Source: Oscillospiraceae bacterium
Lineage (GTDB): Bacteria; Bacillota; Clostridia; Oscillospirales; Oscillospiraceae
Assembly (NCBI GenBank): GCA_017527825.1
Contig: JAFXPO010000034.1
Span: forward strand, 1-46,886
Direction: 5' to 3'
DNA: 46,886 nucleotides
In this document: positions 34,302 through 43,119 of the stretch, in pieces
How the letters are laid out: every line of letters begins with the position of its first letter
How positions within the stretch are numbered: position 1 is the first letter of the stretch
Position numbers and translations under genes: made by a program
Notes under the pieces: generated by a model
The model's database searches: none
Told to the model about the DNA's origin: nothing
The model's input: the letters and a program-made list of their open reading frames with translations, nothing else

Positions 34302-37300
34302 TTACGGCTGAGCAGATACCGTAAAGCTGAAGGTGAAGGTCGCTGTACGCGCGCTATTCGCGGTGTCCGTGACCGTGATCTGAACGCTCTTTTCATTCAG
34401 CGCAGAAATCTGAGCGTTATTGGTCAGCAACGTACCCAACGTTTCTTCACTATTGCCGGTCTTAAGCGCCTTGACAAACCCGGCAACCGCGCTGTTGGTA
34501 TCGAGGGCGGAAGACGCCGTCCCTTTATCGTCGCTGTTTTTGGCGTCCTTCAGCGTCACGCCGCCATAGTTTGTGCCGAAATCAGCCAGCGCGCTGACCA
34601 GATTGTCCGCCACAGCGCTGTAGACCGTGCCGATCTGCGTCTCGCCGTTGGTGATATTGACAGAAATGGCGTTCTCTTCAGCGTTAAGCGCGATCGTCGC
34701 GTAACTGCTGATCTCTTGCGTAATACCTCTGCCCGCATCGCCGATGGCGGTGGTGATCGCGGTCTCAACTGCCTTCTCAAAGTCAAGCGCGAAGGTGAAG
34801 GTATACGCAGCTTCCTTGGTAACGCTGTCGGACTCGCTCGTGACCTTGATCGTCACACTCTTGCCGTCGAGTCCCTTGATGCCATTGCCGACAACGCTTT
34901 GGAGCGTGTGCGCCGCATCGCTGTCGTACTGGAGCTTCGCCACGAAGTCGGTGACCAACGCTTCATTTGCCGCCGCCGCATTCAGCGTATTACCAGCGTT
35001 CTTTGCATCGCTCAGAGTGGTGGTCCCCCAAGTCTTGGGATCGGTCGTATCAAAGCCGGTCAGCGCGGCTGCCAGTTTGTCCACGACATCCGTCTTGACT
35101 TTGCCGATCAGGACGCTGCCGTCGGTGATGGTCACCGCTACGGTGTCGGCTGCGTTGGCATTGTGTGCCAGCTCGACCGTGCCGTAGGTGCTGATTGCTT
35201 CGTTGATCGCCGCAAGCTGGGCGTTCAGCGCCTGATCCAACGCGCCTTCAAACTCCGCCGCCTCAAACTTGAGCGTGTACTCATAGTCTTCACCAAGGGA
35301 GTCATGATCGGAACCCTTAAGCGTGAGCTTGATGGTCGTGCCAGCGAGCGTTCTGATTTCTGTGTTGCCACCAGCATCGGGGAACAGTGCGTGTACGAAG
35401 GTCGTGATCGCGCTGGCGGTCGTGGCAGCTTCGCCCAAACCAAGCGTCAGGTCTTCAACCGGAGAACTGCCGCCGTTCTGACCGCCGATCTTGGCAATCT
35501 GGAACGGACCCTTGTAGACGTCGAGCTTGGCGATCAGGGTGTTGATGATGTCGGCATAGACGCCATCCGTAGGAGTTCCAATCATCTTGGCGCCGTCCTT
35601 GATCGCGACGGTCACGACGTTGGTCTCCTTTTTCAGAGACAGCGTCGCATAGTCGTTCGTCTTCGCGTTCACGGCGCGGATGCCCTCGTCGATCACGTCG
35701 TCGATGTCCTTGATGACGACCTTGCCGCTGACGCCGTAAGCCTCGACGACCTTCTCGGCCGCGCTGCCAACGGTCGCGCCGTCCGCGAACTTGACCGCGA
35801 TAACGTAGAGGTCACTCGCGACGTCACTCTTGTTGAGCGTGCCAATCGAATCGGTGCCTGCGCCAAGATAATAATTTCCACCACTCGTTTCGAGATCGGT
35901 CTTGGTAATCAGCGTATCCCACGCGAAAGCGGGCAGCGCGTTCACCTGATAGTAAGTAATACCAGAACTGACAGGCTTCCACTCCGTCGCTTTCAGTTCC
36001 TTGACGGTGGTCGTGCCGACCACGTCCACGGCGACCTTCAGCTCCGCCGGGGTCTCGCCGATTAGAGCCAGCGCGTTGCTGACGCCGATGGCGTCGAGGT
36101 ATTGATCCTCCGTATAGCGCGCAACGACGAGATACTTGCCGTTGTTCGCCTTGGTGGAGGGCACGTTCAAGAGCTTGGCCCCATTCTCGCCGGTGGTTTC
36201 CGTGATCTTTTCGTCAAAACCAGTTGTAAGCTTGCTGCTAACATTGGTCGCTTTACTGGCAACCGTAAGCCCGCTCAGGATCGACGTGGTCACGGCATCG
36301 TCGCCCTTGCCGGTGGTCTGCGTAAGCGAATCCACCAGATAGAACTTGTAAGTAGCTTTGGCAAACGTAACGTTAGAAGCATCGCCGGCAACCGTGATCG
36401 CGCCGGTCTTGTCAACGACAACCTCAAGCGCCGTGACGTCGGGCACGGCGGGAACCGTGAACATCAGGGTGTTGCTGTCCTTGGTAATCTCCTCGCTGCC
36501 GGAAGCCGCCGCCTTTGCCGTGATCTTGAGCGTGCCGCGGGTCGGGCCGATGGCATTCGTGCTGCTGTCCTTTGCTGCCTCGAACGTAAAGGTCGCAGTC
36601 TTTCCGTTGATTGCGACACTCTTGATCACGAGGTTGGTGCTGCCGTAGCTGACGGACCAGGAATCGTTCTCATACGCGCCGTTGGTTTCGTTCAGCGTCA
36701 GAGCGGAAGCATCTGCAACCGCCGCCGCGCTCGCGAAGTCTTCCGTGGAGGTCACGGTAATGGTGACATTGCCGGGGGTATAGCCGCGCGCGCCCATATT
36801 CGTGATCGTGGTGCCACTCGAACCCACAACACCGGTCAGCGTCGCCTGATCGGCAGGGAGAGCCTCATCATACTCGTATCCGCAGACGGAGCAGGTGTAA
36901 ACGCGCTTTGCATTGCTCACCACCATGTTAAAGGTGTGCTTCGCCTTGTCGACCTGATGCTCGCCGTCATGCTGGCACTCGTGCCAGTGGTAATCCGCGT
37001 TGGTTTTCACCCATTGCGCATCCGAGGCAACACTGTGTGCGGTCGGGTCAACGGGGATAACCTTAGACTTCGTGACGCTGCTATCATGCGTATCATGTGT
37101 GCACTTGTAACTGATAGACCCCTCTGTCTTGCAGGTCGCCGGAGTAATAGTATCCACAACCCAGTCATGCCCCAGCGCGGGGATGGTCTCGGTCTTGGTC
37201 GCCGGCGTATCAGTGCATCCACCGGCTACGCAGGTGTACACACGACTTCCGCCAGCAGTGCATGTCGCTTCAGCCACAACAGGCGTACCCCACTTGTGGA

Positions 37301-39503
37301 TATGAACGACAGCGGTCGTTACTTTTTCCTCGTTCGCAAGGTCCGCAACCGTCTTTGCCGTCTTAATCTCGCCGACGGTCACGCTGTCGTTCGCCGCCGA
37401 AATGCTGACCTTCTCAATGCTATTAGTAACGATCGTCACATTGTCGGAGGTATTGACCGCGATCTCCACTTTGTCTTCCGAGGCATTTGTCAACTCCACA
37501 GGCTTTTCCGTGTTGACCGTGACCTTCTTGACCGCGTCGGAGGCGATCTTAACTACGTCGTTCGCCTGCACGTCCATGATGCTGCCGCTGCCGTCGACCG
37601 TCGTCGGAGCGGAGGCGTTGACCGTGCTCACGGTGCCAGCGGCAACGGTGATGGTCTTAGCGGTACCAGCAGTGTCACCAGTAGCCGCCGTAACCGCAAT
37701 GGTATCGATGGCAACGTTCGCCGCGTTGACCGTAATGCTGGCAGTGGTGGCGATCTCGCCGATCCTGCCTGCATCCGTACCGCTGCTGGAGATGTTGTTC
37801 GTGCCATCGCCCGAAACGTCGACCTTGGCCACGTTCGCGCCGTCGCTCAGCGTAACGCTCGCGGTCTTGCCGCTGCTGGATGTGACCTTCAGCTCTTCGG
37901 TAACCGTGCCGCCCGCGACGGTGATATTGGCGTCCGAGGCGGTGACGTTCGCGACTGTGGTGCTGATTGTGACCGCCGCGCCCGTAGTCGTGACCGCCTG
38001 CACGGCGCCTTGGCTCGCACCGCCGACCGTGACAGAGCCGGATTCCGGTTCCACGCTCTTGATCGTGCCGCCGTTGGCGGTCACAGTCACAGTGCCGGTC
38101 GTGGTGAGCTTCTCCACCGTCGCGGCGCTGCCGCTGGCGATGGTAACGGTGGAACCAGTGGTTTTGAGTTCTTCTGTGACCTGAGTCTTGCCTTGAAGGG
38201 TGATCGGGCTGCTGCTTTCGACTTTCTTGACTGCGGAAGCCGTATCCGTCGCCTCGATAATCACAGGGCGGTCGCTGTTCTCAGACTTGATCGAATCGAC
38301 CGGGGTACCGGTCAGTTCGATGCGAGGAGTCTCGCCGCCGCTCTTGTTGACGATGATCCCTTTGCCCTCATCGAAAGTGCAGTTGATCAGCTTGATGGAG
38401 TTGCTGCCGCCGCCCTCGACAATCAGGTTGTCCTTGAACGTGACGTTGGAGAGCGTGACGGTGCCGTTGCCGACGGCGGAGGTGATCTTCACCGGCTTGT
38501 CAAACGTGACGCCGGAAATACCGTCCGCGGAGTCGTTGGCGGTCTTGCCGGAGCCGCCGCCTTCACCGTCTGCGGCAGTGATGTTATCATACGGCTCTTC
38601 GTCGCCACTGCCGCCGGCTCCGCTATTGCCGCCGGATACAGCCGGCGCTGCGGCGCTGTTATAGGTGGTGTTTGCGCCGTTGATGACCGGCGTGGTGATC
38701 TTGGAGTCCTTGTCGGACGTGATCGCGGCGTTCGCCGCCTGCGCGGTGACCGTGCCGGTGACCGTAGCCTTTACGAAATCAACTTTGCTGCCGTCCGCGC
38801 CCTGCGCGATCACGACGTCCGCCGCGGTCGTACCGGTCAGCACAACGTTCTTCGCGTTGACGAGGACGATGCCGCTCGCCGCGTTCAGCGTCGTCGTGCC
38901 GCTGGTGTTGACGTACTGACTGATCGTCTGGTCCAGCAGCGCCATCACGCTGGCACGATCTATGTTCGCAAGGGCGTTGACCTTGCCGTCCATACCACGG
39001 ACGTAGCCTCTATCGGTCAGCGCGTTGATGTACCCGTTCGCCCAGCTGTCGCCGTCGGCGCTCAGACCCTTGGTGGAGCTCTGCTCCTTCAGACCGAGGG
39101 CGCGCGCGAACATCACAAAGAGCATCTCGCGCGTCATGGTGCCGTTCGGGTTCATCATGTTGTCGCCCACGCCGTTCATGATACCGGCGTTGACGCACTT
39201 GTTGACGGCTTCATAGAACCAGTCCTTCGCCGCAACATCGGTGAACGAGGTCTTTGCGACCGCATCATTCAGACCGAACAGTCTGGAAAAGACCGTCGCA
39301 GCCTCAGCGCGGGTCATGCTGTCGTTGGGGCGGAAGCCTTGACCATCGCCGGTGACGATGCCGTAGTCGCTCCAGCGCTCAATCGCCTTCTGCGCCCAAT
39401 GCCCCTGCGTATCGCTGTACGAAGCGGCAAACGCAGACGCCGGAAACAAGCCAAGGAGCATGACGCATACCAGCAGCACGGAAAGCAGCTTTTTAACTCT
39501 CAT
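34302..39503 (-). CDS. Large SLH-domain surface protein with three C-terminal repeats
   Basis: 1733 residues, AGGAGG 8 nt before ATG 39503. Signal peptide 1-27 (LLSVLLVCVMLLGLFPASAF). Three SLH motifs at about 28-195 (TRAEAATVFSRLFG, TREMLFVMFARALG and a weaker third). About 200-720 is Thr, Val, Ser and Gly rich with beta-helix-like strands, interrupted by an acidic Gly-rich linker near 290-330. About 734-880 is a Cys/His-rich module with repeated YTC and CGYEY motifs resembling surface zinc-ribbon repeats. About 880-1265 is beta-sandwich-like. Three tandem units of about 155 residues finish the protein (from 1268, 1423 and 1583). No LPxTG or membrane anchor. It is expected to sit on the cell wall through its N-terminal SLH motifs; function unknown. 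It precedes the giant gene, whose SLH motifs are at the opposite end. Confidence 0.9.
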   Translation of the reverse strand: MRVKKLLSVLLVCVMLLGLFPASAFAASYSDTQGHWAQKAIERWSDYGIVTGDGQGFRPNDSMTRAEAATVFSRLFGLNDAVAKTSFTDVAAKDWFYEAVNKCVNAGIMNGVGDNMMNPNGTMTREMLFVMFARALGLKEQSSTKGLSADGDSWANGYINALTDRGYVRGMDGKVNALANIDRASVMALLDQTISQYVNTSGTTTLNAASGIVLVNAKNVVLTGTTAADVVIAQGADGSKVDFVKATVTGTVTAQAANAAITSDKDSKITTPVINGANTTYNSAAAPAVSGGNSGAGGSGDEEPYDNITAADGEGGGSGKTANDSADGISGVTFDKPVKITSAVGNGTVTLSNVTFKDNLIVEGGGSNSIKLINCTFDEGKGIIVNKSGGETPRIELTGTPVDSIKSENSDRPVIIEATDTASAVKKVESSSPITLQGKTQVTEELKTTGSTVTIASGSAATVEKLTTTGTVTVTANGGTIKSVEPESGSVTVGGASQGAVQAVTTTGAAVTISTTVANVTASDANITVAGGTVTEELKVTSSSGKTASVTLSDGANVAKVDVSGDGTNNISSSGTDAGRIGEIATTASITVNAANVAIDTIAVTAATGDTAGTAKTITVAAGTVSTVNASAPTTVDGSGSIMDVQANDVVKIASDAVKKVTVNTEKPVELTNASEDKVEIAVNTSDNVTIVTNSIEKVSISAANDSVTVGEIKTAKTVADLANEEKVTTAVVHIHKWGTPVVAEATCTAGGSRVYTCVAGGCTDTPATKTETIPALGHDWVVDTITPATCKTEGSISYKCTHDTHDSSVTKSKVIPVDPTAHSVASDAQWVKTNADYHWHECQHDGEHQVDKAKHTFNMVVSNAKRVYTCSVCGYEYDEALPADQATLTGVVGSSGTTITNMGARGYTPGNVTITVTSTEDFASAAAVADASALTLNETNGAYENDSWSVSYGSTNLVIKSVAINGKTATFTFEAAKDSSTNAIGPTRGTLKITAKAAASGSEEITKDSNTLMFTVPAVPDVTALEVVVDKTGAITVAGDASNVTFAKATYKFYLVDSLTQTTGKGDDAVTTSILSGLTVASKATNVSSKLTTGFDEKITETTGENGAKLLNVPSTKANNGKYLVVARYTEDQYLDAIGVSNALALIGETPAELKVAVDVVGTTTVKELKATEWKPVSSGITYYQVNALPAFAWDTLITKTDLETSGGNYYLGAGTDSIGTLNKSDVASDLYVIAVKFADGATVGSAAEKVVEAYGVSGKVVIKDIDDVIDEGIRAVNAKTNDYATLSLKKETNVVTVAIKDGAKMIGTPTDGVYADIINTLIAKLDVYKGPFQIAKIGGQNGGSSPVEDLTLGLGEAATTASAITTFVHALFPDAGGNTEIRTLAGTTIKLTLKGSDHDSLGEDYEYTLKFEAAEFEGALDQALNAQLAAINEAISTYGTVELAHNANAADTVAVTITDGSVLIGKVKTDVVDKLAAALTGFDTTDPKTWGTTTLSDAKNAGNTLNAAAANEALVTDFVAKLQYDSDAAHTLQSVVGNGIKGLDGKSVTIKVTSESDSVTKEAAYTFTFALDFEKAVETAITTAIGDAGRGITQEISSYATIALNAEENAISVNITNGETQIGTVYSAVADNLVSALADFGTNYGGVTLKDAKNSDDKGTASSALDTNSAVAGFVKALKTGNSEETLGTLLTNNAQISALNEKSVQITVTDTANSARTATFTFSFTVSAQP
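34305..35700 (-). repeat. Three tandem ~155-residue protein repeats
   Basis: Each unit has the order: helix with AINEAI or similar, S/NDYATLSL or SYATIAL strand, VAVTITDG or ISVNITNG, IG followed by a helical segment with L.AKL or LVSAL, then a second strand pair ending in YTF-type strands. Starts are near 35700, 35235 and 34755. Divergence among units is high, so they are visible at protein level only. Confidence 0.7.
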
Positions 39504-39882
39504 ATCGTTTTCCTCCTATATAATAATATGTAGTTGCTTTTTGTCAGCCTCCGACAAAAATAGCGGATTCCTTCTTTTTCCTGTTCGGGGGTGCTCGTGA
39601 GTCCATCATTTCTGTATATCTCCAAAAAATCTATCGTTCTATCAAGTAAACCGGCACTGCCGATCTTCTCGCATGAAACAGGAACAATCTCTCTCCCTTG
39701 CAACGCAAAACGAGGGCTAAAGTACACTTTGATCCCTAACTGTGGAAATCTCAAATGTTCAAAAAAATACAATTTTATTTTAACAAATTGTTAAGTTAAA
39801 AGCAAGTGCAAGTTGGCTATTTATTCCACGGGACGAGCACGGAATGCGTTCAAAATCTCAAATCAAGCACTACAAGGGCAAT
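39504..39882. other. AT-rich intergenic leader of the large SLH gene
   Basis: This gap is clearly AT-richer than its surroundings. It holds a perfect 8-bp hairpin (39538-39560, TTTTTGTC and complement) about 35 nt before the SLH gene start, TATTAT-like -10 sequence between the hairpin and the ribosome site, and a TTAACAA/TTGTTAA palindrome near 39780-39794. A minus-strand frame of 90 codons (39500-39772) has no recognisable protein. I see no RNA gene. Confidence 0.4.
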
Positions 39883-40140
39883 AAAAATGAGGAACACCCC
39901 CGAAATTGGTGGGAATGTTCCTCATTTTTTGACATGGAGCGATATGCTACGTCCACATATGCGTTTGTGTTGTACCGCACGAGCATCGTTGTTACCTGCG
40001 CACGGGTCGCGTTGCCATCGGGATTAAAATACTTTGGGCTGACGCCCTTCATCACGCCGTTACCCTCTTCTGCTCCTGTTTGGAATCCACGCTGTAGTCT
40101 GCGGTGATTACCGCCGCGTAAGCGCCCGCCTCATCGCGCC
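39870..40140 (-). pseudogene. Remnant of a third SLH-domain protein
   Basis: About 40068-39941 encodes EGNGVMKGVSPKYF then NPDGNATRAQVTTMLVRY, a classic last SLH motif, followed by a few odd residues into the terminator. Upstream, in another frame, 40140-40070 encodes GRDEAGAYAAVITADYS, which looks like the end of a beta-rich domain but is cut by a stop. There is no usable start or complete domain, so this is a frameshifted 3' remnant. It has kept its terminator, which suggests recent loss. It sits between the glycerate kinase gene and the two large SLH genes. Confidence 0.7.
39883..39929. terminator. Perfect 14-bp terminator, bidirectional
   Basis: AAAAATGAGGAACA (39883-39896) pairs exactly with 39916-39929 around a 19-nt loop. 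Both strands end in a T run, so it can stop transcription from the SLH remnant on the minus strand as well as any plus-strand transcript. Confidence 0.85.
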
Positions 40141-40177
40141 CGGGTATGGTAACGTGGGTGACTGGGGTGCGGACCGA

Positions 40178-41308
40178 TCAGGGGGCAAAGCCCGCGATCA
40201 GGCGGAGCACGTCCTCCAGCGTCGCGCGGTAGTACGCGGCGCTCTCGGCGGCATACTCCCGGAACGCCTTCGCTGTGCGGTCGATGCCGAACATCGCCGT
40301 CACGCCCAAGTCATAGGCGTCGAGCGCGTCGGGCGCGATGCTGCCCACGATGGCGACCAGCGGAACACCGCGCGGCTTGGTGCGGCACGCGATGCCGGAG
40401 ATCACCTTGCCGTGGATGCTCTGAGAGTCGATGCGCCCCTCTCCCGTGATGACGAGGTCGGCGCCTTGGAGCTTCGCGTCAAAGTCCACCATGTCCAGCA
40501 CCGCCTCGATGCCGGAACACAGCTCCGCGCTGAGAAACGCGACGCAGCCCGCGCCCATGCCGCCCGCCGCGCCCGCGCCGGGCATGTCCCGCACAGACTT
40601 CCCGATGTCGCGCTCGACGACGGCGGCAAGATTGGCAAGCCCCGCGTCCAGACGCTTGACCATTTCCGTGTCCGCGCCCTTTTGCGGACCAAACACCGCC
40701 GCCGCGCCGCGCGCGCCGCACAGCGGATTGTCCACATCCGACATCAGCGTCAGCTTCACGCCGGCAAGCAGCTTTTCCGCCTCCGTGTTGTCAATGTGCG
40801 CGATTTGACCCAGCGTGCCGCCGACGGGAACGATCGCGTTTCCCGCCGCGTCGTAAAACTTTGTGCCCAGCGCCGCGGCACAGCCGCAGCCGCCGTCGTT
40901 GGTGCAGCTCCCGCCGAGACCGAGCAATATCTCCGTACAGCCATGCTCCGCCGCGTGACGAATAACCTCGCCCACGCCGTAGGTCGTGGTCTCCTCTGGA
41001 TTCCGGCGTTCCCCCACCATCGGGAGTCCGGCTACCGCCGCCATCTCGACGATGGCGGTCGCGCCCTTGCGGGCATAGACTGCCTCGACCCTCTCGCCCC
41101 ACGGACCGCGGACAGGCACCGTCACCGGCTCCGCGCCGATGGCATCGATAAAGCAGCTCACCGTGCCCTCGCCGCCGTCGGCGACGGGGATAGCTGCCAC
41201 CTCGCAGCCGGGGAAGATTTTCGGCACAGACGTGCGGGCGATGGCGCAGATCTCCTGGCTCGACAGCGTTCCCTTGAAGGAATCGGATATGACAATGACC
41301 TTCTTCAC
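40178..41308 (-). CDS. Glycerate kinase
   Basis: 376 residues from GTG at 41308, with AAGGAGG 9 nt upstream; longer in-frame starts would precede the ribosome site. The start VKKVIVISDSFKGTLSSQEI and PVADGGEGTVSCFI are hallmarks of the GarK/GlxK family, as are LLGLGGSCTNDGGCG, SDVDNPLCGARGAA and ITGEGRIDSQS. The enzyme phosphorylates D-glycerate with ATP to 2- or 3-phosphoglycerate; this family is usually assigned to the 2-phosphate product. Length is normal and all family blocks are present, so it looks functional although the two genes upstream in the same direction are broken. It begins 20 nt after the dehydrogenase remnant, formerly its operon partner. Confidence 0.95.
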   Translation of the reverse strand: MKKVIVISDSFKGTLSSQEICAIARTSVPKIFPGCEVAAIPVADGGEGTVSCFIDAIGAEPVTVPVRGPWGERVEAVYARKGATAIVEMAAVAGLPMVGERRNPEETTTYGVGEVIRHAAEHGCTEILLGLGGSCTNDGGCGCAAALGTKFYDAAGNAIVPVGGTLGQIAHIDNTEAEKLLAGVKLTLMSDVDNPLCGARGAAAVFGPQKGADTEMVKRLDAGLANLAAVVERDIGKSVRDMPGAGAAGGMGAGCVAFLSAELCSGIEAVLDMVDFDAKLQGADLVITGEGRIDSQSIHGKVISGIACRTKPRGVPLVAIVGSIAPDALDAYDLGVTAMFGIDRTAKAFREYAAESAAYYRATLEDVLRLIAGFAP

Positions 41309-41328
41309 GGCGCAGCGCCTCCTTGTGT

Positions 41329-41580
41329 TTATTGATTGACCACGTTCTGCGGTGCGCCGCGGAGCCACGCCTTCACGTTCTCCACGGTGGTGTCCATGAT
41401 GCGCTGACGGCTGCCCTTCGCGCCCCAGCTCATGTGCGGCGTGATAATAAGGATGCCGTTCTTCTTCACGGCGTCGATGACCGGCTGATAGGTGTCCAGC
41501 ACGCAGACCTCATGCTTGGAGATGAGGTAGCTGGCCTAGCAGTTGCCGATGGCACCGCAGCCGACAAATCCTATTTTCGT
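41329..41580 (-). pseudogene. Fused remnant: tartronate-semialdehyde-reductase-like start joined to hydroxyacid dehydrogenase end
   Basis: One frame reads KIGFVGCGAIGN, a stop (TAG), then ASYLISKHEVCVLD and TYQPVIDAVKKNG, which is the NAD-binding start of the HIBADH/GarR family. It then switches to ILIITPHMSWGAKGSRQR and IMDTTVENVKAWLRG with PQNVVNQ, the C-terminal end of a D-2-hydroxyacid (hydroxypyruvate/glycerate) dehydrogenase. The codon where Met is expected is ACG, 10 nt after AGGAGG. So this is a deletion fusion of two genes with a lost start codon and an internal stop. Both parent enzymes would make glycerate, the substrate of the kinase that follows. A misassembly could produce the join but not the start and stop changes. 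Confidence 0.8.
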
Positions 41581-41627
41581 GGGAATCCATCCTCCTCAAT
41601 CATAAGATAAAAAACGTTTGGTGTCAA

Positions 41628-41810
41628 TTACAGGCTCTGGGCGATGGCGACGATGTTCTCCACCGTGACGCCGTTCTTCGCCAGCAGGCGCTCATAGGGT
41701 GTGCTCTCACCGAAGCGATCCTGGATGCCGACGCGCTTGACCTTGCCCATCTCCGCGGCGACCTCGCAGACCGCGGAACCGAGACCGTTGAGAATGTTGT
41801 GATCCTCAAG
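41628..41810 (-). pseudogene. Transketolase C-terminal fragment
   Basis: The last 60 codons read LEDHNILNGLGSAVCEVAAE then RVGIQDRFGESTPYERLL and end at TAA 41628; this is the C-terminal domain of the small transketolase subunit type. All coding before LEDH is missing, and the frame joins at about 41810 to sequence of an integrase on the other strand. The stop is about 47 nt before the dehydrogenase remnant. Transketolase C-subunit next to glycerate genes fits a sugar-acid operon that has been broken. Confidence 0.85.
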
Positions 41811-41833
41811 CGGAGCAGTTCCTTCGCCAGAAG

Positions 41834-42832
41834 TTGAATGAGTACGAAGTGCAGGCGGACATTGTTCACACAGATGTTCGTCTGTCCGATTACATCCGGC
41901 ATTGGTTAAAAATTTCTGCCCGGAAAGTCGATACCGTGACTTATCAGGGGTATGAGCTGTTGGCAAATACACATGTCTTGCCCTACTTTGATACCAAGGG
42001 AACATTACTTCAGGATACGACGACACAGATCATTCAATCCTATCTGGATGAGAAACGTGCCAACGGGAGTATAGATGGGAAAGGCGGATTGTCTTCTCGG
42101 TCGATCCGGCTTCACAAGAATATTTTGCATCAGACGTTGGAGGAAGCCGTGAAAGAAGGGTTGATCTCTACCAACCCTTGTCAGCACCTTATTCTTCCCA
42201 AAACGGAACGCTATGAATCCAGCTACTATTCCGTTGAGCAGCTCCAGCAGCTCTTTGATGCTGTGAAGGCCGAACCGCTTTATCCTCTAATTAAGATTAC
42301 CGCACTGTATGGTCTGCGCCGCAGCGAACTGCTTGGTATCAAATGGGACAGCATCGACTTTAACGCAGGGACGCTGACCATCAAGCACACAGTGTCCAAG
42401 GTTACTAAGGTGGTCGAAAAGGACAAGACAAAGAACGCGAGCAGCTTTCGCTCGTTCCCCCTGGTACCGGAGGCAAGAGATATTTTTGAGAGGGCTAAGA
42501 GTCAGGAGATGGAGAACCGCCGCTTGTTTGGCAAGGAATATCAGAAGAACGATTACGTCTTCAAATGGCCGGACGGTCGACCCTACTCGCCAGACTACAT
42601 CACGGATAAGTTCTCATCTCTGCTCAAGAAGAACGCTCTGCCGCACATTCGCTTCCACGAGCTTCGTCACAGCTGTGCCTCGCTTCTGATCAACGCAGGC
42701 TTCAACCTCAAAGATATCCAGGAGTGGATGGGGCATAGCGACATCAAGATGACCGCGAACATCTACGGTCATCTGGACGTGAAGCGGAAGCAGAGTATGG
42801 CGGATCAGCTCTCTGGAAGTCTAGTTAGGTAG
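41834..42832 (+). CDS. Tyrosine recombinase/integrase, N-terminally truncated
   Basis: 332 residues if TTG 41834 is used, but that codon has no ribosome site, and the frame continues upstream as EQFLRQKLNEYEVQAD to the junction at about 41811, where it meets the transketolase fragment. Relatives normally carry about 60 further N-terminal residues (arm-binding domain). The core-binding domain (SDYIRHWLKISARKVDTVTY) and catalytic domain are complete: Arg in YGLRRSELLG, HELRH, GH in EWMGHSDIKM, and the Tyr nucleophile in ANIYGHLD. It is of the conjugative-transposon type of Clostridia. The active site is intact, but expression and arm-site binding are doubtful. Confidence 0.8.
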   Translation: MNEYEVQADIVHTDVRLSDYIRHWLKISARKVDTVTYQGYELLANTHVLPYFDTKGTLLQDTTTQIIQSYLDEKRANGSIDGKGGLSSRSIRLHKNILHQTLEEAVKEGLISTNPCQHLILPKTERYESSYYSVEQLQQLFDAVKAEPLYPLIKITALYGLRRSELLGIKWDSIDFNAGTLTIKHTVSKVTKVVEKDKTKNASSFRSFPLVPEARDIFERAKSQEMENRRLFGKEYQKNDYVFKWPDGRPYSPDYITDKFSSLLKKNALPHIRFHELRHSCASLLINAGFNLKDIQEWMGHSDIKMTANIYGHLDVKRKQSMADQLSGSLVR

Positions 42833-42913
42833 ATGGTAGAATTTGGGTAGATAAGAGATCGAAGTAGAAAAGAAAAGCAAGCTCAAAGCTCAACTAATAG
42901 TTGCAGTAAAAAC

Positions 42914-42950
42914 AATTAAGACCCGAAACCTTTCGGTTTCGAGCCTTAAA
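42914..42950 (+). terminator. Hairpin after the integrase gene
   Basis: TTAAGACCCGAAACC-TTTC-GGTTTCGAGCCTTAA folds into a stem with a 7-bp perfect core and outer TTAAG/CTTAA pairing, preceded by an A run and followed by AAAGTTGTG. It lies in the AT-rich 42833-43119 gap, which otherwise holds nothing I can assign; an attachment site may be there, but no matching repeat is visible. Confidence 0.5.
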
Positions 42951-43119
42951 AGTTGTGTTCCGACGTCGCCATGGAGAATATACTCCAAAATCTTTCGGAA
43001 ACTTACAATTATTATAACGGATAATCGGATTTTGCACAAGTGCCTTTTTCCGTGACAGAAGTTGAGTCATTGTAAACTGTTGGTGCAGCACAGATTGTTA
43101 TAATACAGTCTACCGGCAC

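Noticed and set aside
22048..39503. Possible CRISPR array or DNA-level tandem repeats in the large surface genes
   Set aside because: Repeats are visible only at protein level and are long and diverged; there are no short identical repeats with regular spacers here or elsewhere in the window.
36102..39533. Very long plus-strand open frame (1143 codons) opposite the 1733-residue SLH gene
   Set aside because: Its product is Arg, Val, Gly and Asp rich without domains or a ribosome site; it mirrors the codon bias of the real minus-strand gene, which has a signal peptide and SLH motifs.
39500..39772. 90-codon minus-strand frame directly before the large SLH gene, with stop overlapping its start
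   Set aside because: No ribosome site, no family pattern and AT-rich leader composition; the overlap is probably chance. Kept only as part of the intergenic note.
42894..43091. 65-codon minus-strand frame in the gap after the integrase
   Set aside because: It runs through the hairpin and has no start signal or protein-like pattern.
42833..43119. Attachment site (att) of the integrated element
   Set aside because: The AT-rich gap is a plausible place, but I found no direct repeat pair or tRNA end to support it.
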